From Planctomycetaceae bacterium (GTDB taxonomy: Bacteria > Planctomycetota > Planctomycetia > Pirellulales > Pirellulaceae), in contig PAPJ01000008.1 in the NCBI GenBank assembly GCA_002709045.1, positions 124,001 to 188,000 on the forward strand: 64,000 bases of DNA, written 5' to 3'. Each line of letters begins with the position of its first letter. Within the stretch, counting starts at the first letter, position 1. This document shows positions 54,408-62,953 of this stretch, piece after piece. A program made the position numbers and the translations under genes. The notes beneath the pieces are model-generated. The model made no database searches and was not told where the DNA came from. It saw only the letters and a program-made list of their open reading frames with translations.

Positions 54408-54587
54408 AACATCGGTTGGCAGTACGTCGCAAAGCACTGGCACGAAAAGACTTACGTAAATTCGTAGACCGCCTGTTAATCATTCCCATGGGCACATTCA
54501 GATTATTGCGGACAACCGTTAACGCCATAAGCTGAGATCAAATGCAGTCCAAGTATGGATTGATAGATTTTTTTTGGGGGGACGAAC

Positions 54588-55133
54588 ATGTCCAAATCGG
54601 CATTCAAAGATAAGGGGCTGGCAAACCAGCCTCTAAAACCACGTCCACGTTATTATAACGAGCCACATCTATCGGCTAATCAAACCACGCCGAATAAACC
54701 GGAAATCGTGGACTACACAAAACAGTGGTCGCCCGAGTCTGGCTTAGCAGGCAGAATTTCTCTCGATCAACGCCGCGAAGCTGTAACTCAAGCACTACGA
54801 CTTTCGCGGGCATCCCGCGACTGGGAAACTTTCTTCAAACAGGTCATGGGAATCGATGGATTAATTTACCAACTATTTCCGACGATCGACGAGAGACGCC
54901 AATTCGAAACAACCTCTGAATATGTCGAAATCCAGCACATCTTAGCTGAGATGCGGAGTCGTCCTCAAAAACGGAATCTCCCGGATCGCGAGAAAACCAA
55001 AATGATCACGGTTCGACTACCCGAAAGTCTTCATACTGCGTTGATGCAGGAAGCCGATGACCTTAATACCAGCATGAACAAACTCTGTATATCCAAACTG
55101 CTACAGATTATCGATAAGCAACTGGTCAAATAA
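54588..55133 (+). CDS. Ribbon-helix-helix DNA-binding protein with long N-terminal extension (HicB/CopG-like)
   Basis: A 181-residue protein. The C-terminal 45 residues, KMITVRLPESLHTALMQEADDLNTSMNKLCISKLL, form a ribbon-helix-helix domain like HicB/CopG-type antitoxins or repressors. The N-terminal 135 residues are charged and include WETFFKQVMGIDGLIYQLFP and RRQFETTSEYVEIQHILAEM, which look helical and which I do not recognise. No toxin partner lies beside it. The leader just before the ATG has a T8 then G6 run (54568-54581); the G run serves as ribosome-binding site and is slippage-prone. Likely a transcriptional regulator, possibly autoregulated at the inverted repeat upstream. Confidence 0.7.
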   Translation: MSKSAFKDKGLANQPLKPRPRYYNEPHLSANQTTPNKPEIVDYTKQWSPESGLAGRISLDQRREAVTQALRLSRASRDWETFFKQVMGIDGLIYQLFPTIDERRQFETTSEYVEIQHILAEMRSRPQKRNLPDREKTKMITVRLPESLHTALMQEADDLNTSMNKLCISKLLQIIDKQLVK

Positions 55134-55142
55134 AATAATGGT

Positions 55143-56762
55143 TTAGCGTTTTACAGGCAGCTGATAGCAAACTGCTTCTTCGGAATTTCTTAAAACGAGC
55201 TTATTATCGTAGAGTGTCAAAGTTGCCCAGCAGCGATCTTTCAAAACCTGCACCTGATAAACCGTATCAAATCCACGTTCCTGGGGACGAATAAAGTGCA
55301 ATTCCCCTTCTTCAGATTGAACAAGAATCAACTGACCCAGCATTAATAATTGACCATGGTTAAAGCGTCCTTTTTTCCATAGCCTTTCACCGGTTTCTAG
55401 ATCAACACATTCAAGAATCCCATCGGACAAGCTAAACACTTTACCGCCCACCAGTGCAGCGTTGGTGTATTTGGTACGAGCCACTGATGGATTCCTCCAA
55501 ATCTCAGACGTTTTTTCACCGTCCACGGCAAAGAGCATAGATCCCTGTCCATACCCTTTAGAGACAAAGATTCGATTTTCACCTACCAAATATGGCTGAG
55601 AAGTATTAGCGCTGCTGGTACTCGAACCATCCCAGACCTGCTTCCAAATCTGTTTACCTGTCTTTAACTCGTGTCCTGTGACAGAACTCTCATTGACAAC
55701 CACAATCTGCCTTTGCCGATTGATCGTATGAATCGCTGGGGACGAGAAGCTAACTTGTTCCGAGCCCCCTTGCCAGGCTAATTCTCCATCTTTGCAGTTA
55801 AACGCCAGTAAACTAACAAAAGGCCCTCCTTTGGGACCACCCGCTGGAACAATCACCAGATCATCAACAACCAGTGGTGAAGTACTACGTCCCCAACTTA
55901 CAACAGTCGAATCTTCTTCGGGTGTGGAATTGACGCGGGATAAAACATTCTGTTGCCATATCGCTTGCCCCGTTCTGCCTTCCAAACAGAGTAAATTCCC
56001 TCCGGCACCTAAAGCGTATACGTTACCCTTATAAACGGTGGGAGTCGCTCTTGGGCCAACACCTCCCAGAAAAGTTTCGTGCCGAAACTGAGTTACATAT
56101 GCCCATCGTATCTCGCCAGAATCAAGATCATAACAACTAACAATTTCCTCTTCACCGCGTTGTTCCATTGTGACACCGAACCCTGCGACAGCTGCAAACC
56201 CGGCCCAACCAGCACCAATATCATTCCGCCAGAGCTCCACTACATTGTCAGCAGATGGATCAGCTATCCAATCGACCTCCACATAAGGATGACGATCCTT
56301 GCCGAGAAAACCCGGATAATCCAAACGGTCTCCCAGTGATTTTAGATCAACCGTATCAGAAACGACCTCTTGCATAATGCTAGACAGACTTTTGTCAGGA
56401 ACTCCTTCCCAACGCCAGCTCCAGTCAAACATCAACTGCCCCGTAACCCCGATAGGTCTAATCACAGAAAAAAACAGTACTAATGCCGCTAAAATACCCC
56501 ATCCCACAAACCTCTTCACACCGCTTCTAGCGGGACCTCGGCAAACGAACCAAATAACATACAATCCGACAATCACCATAACCGCCATCATCGTCAGGGC
56601 ATTCGCTTTGGCCTGATCTTCGGGCGTGCCACGTTGAAGCAGATAGCTCACACTTGCCGTCAGAAGGATGAGAATCTGTATCCAAATCGGTACAAAAGAA
56701 CGAATTCTCAACTGCCCATCCTGCTTAATATCACCACCCGCAACATTTTCGACATCAACCAT
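55143..56762 (-). CDS. Membrane-anchored PQQ-like beta-propeller protein
   Basis: A 539-residue protein with three hydrophobic segments near the N-terminus (FVPIWIQILILLTASVSYLL, ALTMMAVMVIVGLYVIWFVC, FVGWGILAALVLFFSVI), then a propeller with repeats such as IVSCYDLDSGEIRWAYV, LLCLEGRTGQAIWQQNVL and ILECVDLETGERLWKKG. It probably lies outside the membrane as a scaffold or dehydrogenase-like module; PQQ use is unproven. I place the start at ATG 56762 (MVDVENVAGG): the frame is open to 56861, but that part overlaps the 3' end of rnpB, which makes translation there unlikely. Convergent with the RHH gene. Confidence 0.83.
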   Translation of the reverse strand: MVDVENVAGGDIKQDGQLRIRSFVPIWIQILILLTASVSYLLQRGTPEDQAKANALTMMAVMVIVGLYVIWFVCRGPARSGVKRFVGWGILAALVLFFSVIRPIGVTGQLMFDWSWRWEGVPDKSLSSIMQEVVSDTVDLKSLGDRLDYPGFLGKDRHPYVEVDWIADPSADNVVELWRNDIGAGWAGFAAVAGFGVTMEQRGEEEIVSCYDLDSGEIRWAYVTQFRHETFLGGVGPRATPTVYKGNVYALGAGGNLLCLEGRTGQAIWQQNVLSRVNSTPEEDSTVVSWGRSTSPLVVDDLVIVPAGGPKGGPFVSLLAFNCKDGELAWQGGSEQVSFSSPAIHTINRQRQIVVVNESSVTGHELKTGKQIWKQVWDGSSTSSANTSQPYLVGENRIFVSKGYGQGSMLFAVDGEKTSEIWRNPSVARTKYTNAALVGGKVFSLSDGILECVDLETGERLWKKGRFNHGQLLMLGQLILVQSEEGELHFIRPQERGFDTVYQVQVLKDRCWATLTLYDNKLVLRNSEEAVCYQLPVKR

Positions 56763-56805
56763 TGAATCTACATTTCCTGCAGTAAAGAACTGTAAAGTTA
56801 AAAAG

Positions 56806-57187
56806 AGGAATGCGGTGGACAATAAGCCGGGTTCTGTAATCACCGAAGTGACGATGGTCATTCATCTAGGACGACAATTGCTTGCCATCTCGAGCAGCCG
56901 ACCCGGAAATCAAGGAGAGCGAGCGACTCTCCGATGGCGAACCATCTTCTTTCCTGCTTGGCTTTGCTTCCAATGGGGTTTACCAAGCCACATCAGTCAC
57001 CTGACATGCTGGTGAGCTCTTACCTCACCGTTTCACCCTTACCCGCTAAGCGGGCGGTCTACTTTCTGTTGCACTATCCCTGACCTTACGGCCGGTCGGC
57101 GTTACCGACCATTGTGCTCTGCGAAGCCCGGACTTTCCTCTCGTTCGACAAGCGAACCAGCGACCATCCAGTCCACCCGCATTCCTT
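56806..57187 (-). ncRNA. rnpB: RNase P RNA, class A
   Basis: The catalytic RNA of RNase P, which trims tRNA 5' leaders. On the minus strand the universal core is visible: GAGGAAAGTCCGGGC near the 5' end, GGTAACGCC, a CAACAGAAAGTAGACCGCC stretch, GGTAAGGGTGAAACGGTG, GGTAAACCCC, and at the 3' end CCTAGATGAATGACCATC followed by ACAGAACCCGGCTTA. The ends were set by the P1 helix: 5' AGGAATGCGG pairs with 3' CCGCATTCCT. The size of about 382 bases matches class A RNAs. A TTGACG (57215-57210) upstream may be its -35 box. T5 follows the 3' stem. The 3' end lies inside a longer possible frame of the downstream propeller gene. Confidence 0.95.
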
Positions 57188-57252
57188 ACTGTTTATTTTG
57201 AGACAATCCCGTCAAATGTGAAGAAGGGAAATCGTAAAACAACGCAACGCTG

Positions 57253-58371
57253 TTAACTACCACTAAAGCGAGCCAGCGCTTCTCGGTCAATTTCGATCCC
57301 CAGTCCCGGCCCGTCAGGGATGGTTAAAAAACCGTCATCATTCAGGATAAATTTCTCTACAACCAGATCCTCTATATAGGCCGCCGGCGTCAAATACTCA
57401 ACGTACCAGGCCACCGGTAGTGAGGCCGCCAGTTGCAGATCAGCTGCCAAACCTACTGCTGTATTCCACCCGTGACTCACAAAACGAACATTGTGATCAT
57501 AGGCATGCCATGCAATCCGACGAGCCTCCGTGAGTCCCCCGCATTTAGTAGCATCCGGCTGAATAAAATCAACAGCATGACGTTCAATCCAGGGGATAAA
57601 TGCCTGACGACGCGTCAGTACCTCACAGCCCGCAACAGGCACAGGTGAATGCTCTCGCAATTTGATATAGCCTTCAATGTCATCCGGTGGAAGTGGCTCT
57701 TCAAACCACTCAACCTGATACTCAGCCAGCATATGCGCCGTATTAATTGCCCACTTATAATCGTGAGGCCAAAACTGTTCACTACCTCCGGCATCCACCA
57801 GTAAGGTAATATCCGGTCCCACTGTTTCTCTGGCGGTGCGTACAAGCTCTTCATCAAAAGCACGACTTACACGACCAAACGGTCTCCAACCGAGCTTAAT
57901 CGCTTTAAATCCGCGAGCCACCGTTTCCTCGAGCCGTTGTGCCAATATTTCGGGCTGATCAAACAGAATGGATCCATAGGGCTTTATCTTATTTCGATAA
58001 ACTCCACCAAAGAGCTTCTTAATTGGCTGATGACATACCTTGCCGAACAAATCCCAAAGTGCAATATCGATACCTGAAATCACATGTTCAACCGTCCCAC
58101 CACGACCCTGCCAGAAACTACTTTGACGCAGCAACTCACTCACACGTTCGGGTTCATCAGCCGGCGCACCAAGCCACAGGGGCCTGAGGAAATCAACACC
58201 AGCCTGAGTTAGCGCCGAACCGGTAAAGACACTTCCAATTCCGGAAATACCTTCGTCCGTGTGCAACTCCACGAGTGTATGCAAATCATCTTCAGGCTCG
58301 TGGCCTTCAGGCCAGCCCCCATCGACCGTAGCACCAAGTAATTTATGGCATTCAATAGATGTAATCTTCAT
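57253..58371 (-). CDS. Enolase-superfamily protein, mandelate racemase subgroup
   Basis: A 372-residue cytoplasmic enzyme with no signal. Superfamily residues are seen in KAIKLGW (Lys region), LLVDAGGSEQFWP (Asp), WFEEPLPPDDIEGY (Glu), AGCEVLTRRQAF (Glu) and IQPDATKCGG plus VSHGWNTAVG, where a His in the last barrel strand marks the mandelate racemase-type subgroup. It would abstract an alpha-proton of a carboxylic acid, as in sugar-acid dehydratases. It is followed upstream in the operon by the esterase gene (6-base gap), which suggests a combined hydrolysis and acid-processing role. The substrate is unknown. Confidence 0.88.
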   Translation of the reverse strand: MKITSIECHKLLGATVDGGWPEGHEPEDDLHTLVELHTDEGISGIGSVFTGSALTQAGVDFLRPLWLGAPADEPERVSELLRQSSFWQGRGGTVEHVISGIDIALWDLFGKVCHQPIKKLFGGVYRNKIKPYGSILFDQPEILAQRLEETVARGFKAIKLGWRPFGRVSRAFDEELVRTARETVGPDITLLVDAGGSEQFWPHDYKWAINTAHMLAEYQVEWFEEPLPPDDIEGYIKLREHSPVPVAGCEVLTRRQAFIPWIERHAVDFIQPDATKCGGLTEARRIAWHAYDHNVRFVSHGWNTAVGLAADLQLAASLPVAWYVEYLTPAAYIEDLVVEKFILNDDGFLTIPDGPGLGIEIDREALARFSGS

Positions 58372-58377
58372 ATTCTT

Positions 58378-59868
58378 TTACTCAACACTATGATGCTTCA
58401 GATAAACCGCTGACATTTCCATTCGAATACGCTGCATCAAATCGGGCGTTGTCAGATTGAAATGGTCTCGTCCAGGATGCATTTCAATAACAGCATCACT
58501 ATCCAGTGACGCCATAGTCTTTTTCAGGTACTCGCAGGCACCTTCTAAATAAAATGTATCCACCGTTCCCATAAAAACATTAATCTTGCCTGCCAGTTTC
58601 TCTTTAAGGCCGGCATCCCAACGCCGTACAATCAGTTTATTAATATCATATTCGACCCAATACTTCACTGTGGCAGGGATTATTGTACCTTTGTCACGAG
58701 TCCACATAAGCAGTGGTTTTCCCTTCTGATCCAACGGACTGAAGACGGCCTCAAACGATTTAAGCTGACCACCTCTTCCAAGGCCATCATCCATGCGCCC
58801 AAAATCTTCGTACCAAATCATAACCTGCCCGTCGCGACGAGCTAATGGACGTCTCTGGCCCTCCCGATTTACGTACAAACTTAACGGGCTATCTGCATAA
58901 AGATTAACCTCCTGATAATCCCGAAAGTCCACGGGATCCGGTGCTGTACTCCAAACACCACCAAATACATCCGGATAGTTTACTTGGAGCCAAAGGCTAC
59001 TCCAACCTCCACTGCTATGCCCGGTTACAAACCTTGCGGTAGAAGCTGAAACCGAACGATAGCGACGATCAATTTCAGGAATTAACTCCCTTATTAAGGC
59101 TGCTCCGCGCGGACCGTTTTTTGCACTATCAGCATAAACATGATGCCCCCATTTACATTGCCCATCAAGGAAGACACGAATAAATTCAACTTCCCCTTTC
59201 CCAGCTTCCGGCCCTCCTTGTGCCAAGCTTCGTCCCATTGTCTCGTGAGTTCCACCAAAACCAGAAACTGTATAAATCACGGGAAAACGGGTTTCACTAT
59301 TTTCGTAATACGAGCGAGGAAGTACGACTGTCGCCTTTTGAATAATCTCACGTCCATAGAATGCTGATAACCTGGAACTATAAAGACGAATCTGCTTCCG
59401 ATATTCTGTTTGCTCAAAAGGGAATTCTTTAATAACTTCGGTCAATTTAAACGTCAGACGGTTATTCCCGGTCCAGTCAACTTCCTGCACTTGGCTATAG
59501 AGGTTTCCGGTTCCCTTTGCATGGTCAGAATGATAAATATCAAAATCAAAAAGAGCCTGTATGAAATATTTGCCTTTTGAAAGCTCGGCCAATGTCGCGG
59601 GAAACCCTAATGTTTTACCATCAAACTCCACCGAACCTCCAGCATCAACGGTAACATCCAACGCATAAAACGGCTCCGGTGAAAACCAGTTGGGACCGGT
59701 ATATGGCTGACGATTTCCTGCTGTAGATGTAAACAAGTACATCCTTCCTGAAGTGGAAGAATTCAGAGCATCGGCAGGCACTTCAATCGTTACTAATGGG
59801 GTCGCCGACAATATTGTCGTTGACGATACAGTGGCAAGTAGCGAAAGGAACAGGACGATTTTTTTCAC
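58378..59868 (-). CDS. Secreted esterase-like alpha/beta hydrolase (esterase D/feruloyl esterase type)
   Basis: A 496-residue exported enzyme. A Sec signal peptide (KKIVLFLSLLATVSSTTILS) is followed by a beta-rich N-terminal domain (residues 25-150) and a catalytic domain: FPVIYTVSGFGGTHETMG, the nucleophile Ser285 in VTGHSSGGWSSL, and His in HPGRDHFNL. This is the putative-esterase family, which includes feruloyl and acetyl-xylan esterases. The substrate is unknown. It starts the pair with the mandelate racemase-like gene and is 98 bases downstream of the C25 gene. Confidence 0.85.
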   Translation of the reverse strand: MKKIVLFLSLLATVSSTTILSATPLVTIEVPADALNSSTSGRMYLFTSTAGNRQPYTGPNWFSPEPFYALDVTVDAGGSVEFDGKTLGFPATLAELSKGKYFIQALFDFDIYHSDHAKGTGNLYSQVQEVDWTGNNRLTFKLTEVIKEFPFEQTEYRKQIRLYSSRLSAFYGREIIQKATVVLPRSYYENSETRFPVIYTVSGFGGTHETMGRSLAQGGPEAGKGEVEFIRVFLDGQCKWGHHVYADSAKNGPRGAALIRELIPEIDRRYRSVSASTARFVTGHSSGGWSSLWLQVNYPDVFGGVWSTAPDPVDFRDYQEVNLYADSPLSLYVNREGQRRPLARRDGQVMIWYEDFGRMDDGLGRGGQLKSFEAVFSPLDQKGKPLLMWTRDKGTIIPATVKYWVEYDINKLIVRRWDAGLKEKLAGKINVFMGTVDTFYLEGACEYLKKTMASLDSDAVIEMHPGRDHFNLTTPDLMQRIRMEMSAVYLKHHSVE

Positions 59869-59966
59869 AGGGCTATTTCCGGCAAAACAAGTAAAGTATC
59901 AATGGACTAAAAAAACGAATACAGGCATGCCTTCATCCTAATAGATTTAAAGCAAATCTGCCGGCG

Positions 59967-61586
59967 TTAGTCACTTACATAAATACGTTTTGACCCTATA
60001 TATACTTGCCCATCGCTCTGCAAATAAAGCCGCACCGTCTGAAAACCGGGCTTCACATCCTTAATCGCTAATGAATGCGAAACCAAACCGGGGACAGACA
60101 ATTTCCAAGACGATGATAACCACACGGCATCGTTGGCTCGCTGATACTCGTCGTCATAAGCTTTAGCCAATTCCCTTTGGAAATGCTCGCGTTTAAGCGG
60201 TTCAAATCGCTGTATACCTCGCTCCGTCGCAAGCTCCAATACTGCCTCACCAGCGACTGGCGCTTGGAACGTCACCATTAACTTCTGGCCATTTTTAACC
60301 GTTGGTAAACAATTCAATTTGACACCACTGGGATAATTCAGCTGTAACAGTGGATCTCCCAGCAAATTAAACATTAGTGCATGTTCCTCACGTTCTTCCT
60401 TAAGGAGTTCCGGTGCAGGACTTAAATTACCTGCCAAACTATCCAGAAGTTGCCGATTCGCGGTCCGATCAGCGGAGCGAGGAACGATCAGGCTCCGTTT
60501 TGCATTAGTAACAACATTTCCTAAGATCTCTTCCCGCAAGCGAAAGCACTGTCGCAGCAAACCGTCGCCCATAACGCTCATTGCATATGGCATTGAAACC
60601 CTGCTGGCTGCATAAACGGCGACTGGACCTTTATCATGCATAACGAGCTGTTCCCCGATACAAGGGTTAAGCGAGTCATAGGCTCCAACATAGCAGGCCA
60701 AAAAAACACAAATCGGAGGCAAGCCTTTAATTGCAACTCCTGCTAGATTCTCTTGCTTCATAATCGAGATTGGCTGTGCATTGGGAACATTTACACGATC
60801 TAACTGATTACGTAGACCATGCCCCATATAAATCCAAAACAACCCGCCGTCGTTAAGTCGGTTCAGTGTATGCTGACCAAAACTAAATGGATCCGGACAA
60901 AATGGACTTTGCCAACTGGCTTGGGTCATCGTCACACGAAAGGAACCGGGAATTCCCTGACTAATAAATCTTCTTGTGACTGAGGTCAAAACCCCATCAA
61001 CGGCAGGGCCAAATCCACCTACTCCCGCCACAAAGTGAATATCGCGTTTACCTGCAGCGTCCTGATATCCTTGTTCGTACCGCAGCATTCGCTTTACATA
61101 GCCTGCCAACTGATCCGCACTAACAGCAGGAATCCTACCAATCGCAACATCGACGATCCCATCATCATTAAGATCTCCATATGGTAAATCCGAAGCAATT
61201 TCAGGTTCCGAACCAAACAGGACATTCACCTTAGCCTGCGAATAAAACGTCGGGATATGTTCCGGTTTGCTTTCACCAAACTTTCCTTTGTCAAATGTCG
61301 GTGAATCGCCAATTAAAACAACAGCCTTTAACTCCTGCGAAACAGATATCTTGTTGATTGCCTCACGAACTTGAGCAGCCGTTGCCTGCGGTCTGACAAT
61401 CCTAATTAAATAACCCTGCCTGCGGCGATATTTGACCCAGGGCTGCCAGGCCTTTTCAAATGATTCGGGGCAAACACAGACGACAAGTCCCGCGTGACAT
61501 ACCGTTGGAACACCTACTACCCAAGCGAGGACAAGAAAGATTGCCCACCGCTTAGTTTGGCCTGGGAAATTACGCCAACCCATCAC
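59967..61586 (-). CDS. Secreted C25 (gingipain-like) cysteine peptidase
   Basis: A 539-residue exported peptidase of clan CD. A signal peptide lies near the N-terminus (WAIFLVLAWVVGVPTVCHA). The propeptide-like fold (AVVLIGDSP, LPYGDLNDDGIVDVAIGRIP) is followed by the catalytic domain with His256 in YMGHG and Cys298 in FLACYVGAYD, the caspase-gingipain dyad. The C-terminal part is a beta-sandwich (VPGLVSHSLAIKDVKPGFQTVRLYL). Gingipain-type enzymes cleave after Arg or Lys. It overlaps the upstream TPR gene by 4 bases, and that gene overlaps the VCBS gene by one base, so all three are expressed together. Confidence 0.87.
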   Translation of the reverse strand: MMGWRNFPGQTKRWAIFLVLAWVVGVPTVCHAGLVVCVCPESFEKAWQPWVKYRRRQGYLIRIVRPQATAAQVREAINKISVSQELKAVVLIGDSPTFDKGKFGESKPEHIPTFYSQAKVNVLFGSEPEIASDLPYGDLNDDGIVDVAIGRIPAVSADQLAGYVKRMLRYEQGYQDAAGKRDIHFVAGVGGFGPAVDGVLTSVTRRFISQGIPGSFRVTMTQASWQSPFCPDPFSFGQHTLNRLNDGGLFWIYMGHGLRNQLDRVNVPNAQPISIMKQENLAGVAIKGLPPICVFLACYVGAYDSLNPCIGEQLVMHDKGPVAVYAASRVSMPYAMSVMGDGLLRQCFRLREEILGNVVTNAKRSLIVPRSADRTANRQLLDSLAGNLSPAPELLKEEREEHALMFNLLGDPLLQLNYPSGVKLNCLPTVKNGQKLMVTFQAPVAGEAVLELATERGIQRFEPLKREHFQRELAKAYDDEYQRANDAVWLSSSWKLSVPGLVSHSLAIKDVKPGFQTVRLYLQSDGQVYIGSKRIYVSD

Positions 61587-62953
61587 TTAACTAACTCCAG
61601 CCCCACGATAGCACGCCCGTGATTAGGAGACCGTTGCAGACATTCTTCATACGACTGTTTGGCTGCAGTACGGTCACTTAGAGCACGTTGAGCCTCCGCC
61701 AATGCAAACCAGACATTAGGATCATCTTTTAAGATACTGACAGCGACACTCAGTTCTACATTGGCTTCACGAATTTTGTTATCCCTCCACTGCAACCGTC
61801 CACTTTCATATTTATGATAGCCACGATATAGCTCGGCTTTCGCAGTGTTTCCCTGTGATGCATACAGTTCTGATAATTTCCGACAACATTCCGCATTCGC
61901 CTCTACCGTCTTACTTGCGCGGACAACTTGTCCTCGTAGCCAAGCGGCTTCTGCTTTGGCCTCATCCTCGCTGGCCAGAAAGCAATCTCCAACCAATTCC
62001 CATAAGTAAGCTGATTCACCGTCATGAATGAGCCAACGCTTCAAATAGAACAATGCCGTTTCTGGATCACCACTTTTCAGAAATGAAAGTGAAGCCTGAA
62101 TACCATAAGCCGGACGCCAAAGCGGTTCCAGCAACTTGAAAGAATTCATCGCTTCGCGGGTTGCCGTATCTGTATCGTCCGCCTCAAGAGCTTCAGTACT
62201 AGATTTTAAAGCAACGGCTGCTCCCATCTTATTTACATTCTGTTGATCCCAATCGCGGGAAATAGGATGAATTGTAATCATCTCAGAGGTATGCATAGAC
62301 AAGTCAAAGCTATGACGTGCCTCCTGTTGATTGCCCAATTTTTCATAAGCCCAGCCTTGCATCTGATGCGCCCGCATTGAATTTGGACTACGCTCGAGCA
62401 GCCGAGAAAGAATTTCAACAGCCTCCTTAGCCCGCTCATCACGAATGAGAATTCTCGCCAAAGCCAAATCCGCAATTTCATCGTCCTTGGTTTTACGAAG
62501 ATAGATTTCTGCATTCACTCTGTCTTCAAGTCGTAAGTAATCCAAACCAATTTGCAGATTAGCATGGGATGCCAATTCGTCCTTTGAGGCACCCACCGGT
62601 TTTAGAACTTTAATAGCTTTCGCAATTTTCCCACGACGACTAAGACAGATCCCGAATTTAAATTTTTGTGTAAGATTCAGGTCTCCAACGTCTAAGGCTC
62701 TGCGAAAACAGTATTCTGCTTCGGGCATCAGAGCAAACGTTGTGTAGAGTTCGCCCAGTTTAATCCAGGACTGTACACTATTTACATCATGTTTTTCCTC
62801 GATCTCACGAACTCCATCGCGAAAACCGTTTTCCAGTTTGTGAACTCTGGATAAAACCTGAGCTTTGAATCCGCCATTTTCAAGATATCTCATCAGAATC
62901 ACAGCAATCTGGCAAAGAATGACGGCAAGTAATATCAAGTGAAATTTTTTCAT
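61583..62953 (-). CDS. Membrane-anchored TPR-repeat protein
   Basis: A 456-residue protein with one N-terminal hydrophobic segment (FHLILLAVILCQIAVILMRYL), which may be an uncleaved anchor. The rest is tetratricopeptide repeats: SWIKLGELYTTFALMPEAEYCFRRAL, LASHANLQIGLDYLRLEDRVNAEIYL, ANYELGNQQEAR-type segments and VWFALAEAQRALSDRTAAKQSYEECL. TPRs bind partner proteins, so this is probably the scaffold of the three-gene operon, with the peptidase downstream and the VCBS protein upstream. Confidence 0.8.
   Translation of the reverse strand: MKKFHLILLAVILCQIAVILMRYLENGGFKAQVLSRVHKLENGFRDGVREIEEKHDVNSVQSWIKLGELYTTFALMPEAEYCFRRALDVGDLNLTQKFKFGICLSRRGKIAKAIKVLKPVGASKDELASHANLQIGLDYLRLEDRVNAEIYLRKTKDDEIADLALARILIRDERAKEAVEILSRLLERSPNSMRAHQMQGWAYEKLGNQQEARHSFDLSMHTSEMITIHPISRDWDQQNVNKMGAAVALKSSTEALEADDTDTATREAMNSFKLLEPLWRPAYGIQASLSFLKSGDPETALFYLKRWLIHDGESAYLWELVGDCFLASEDEAKAEAAWLRGQVVRASKTVEANAECCRKLSELYASQGNTAKAELYRGYHKYESGRLQWRDNKIREANVELSVAVSILKDDPNVWFALAEAQRALSDRTAAKQSYEECLQRSPNHGRAIVGLELVK

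Noticed and set aside
56763..56861. N-terminal extension of the propeller ORF
   Set aside because: It overlaps the rnpB 3' domain, and the resulting N-terminus has no family match; ATG 56762 is a better start.
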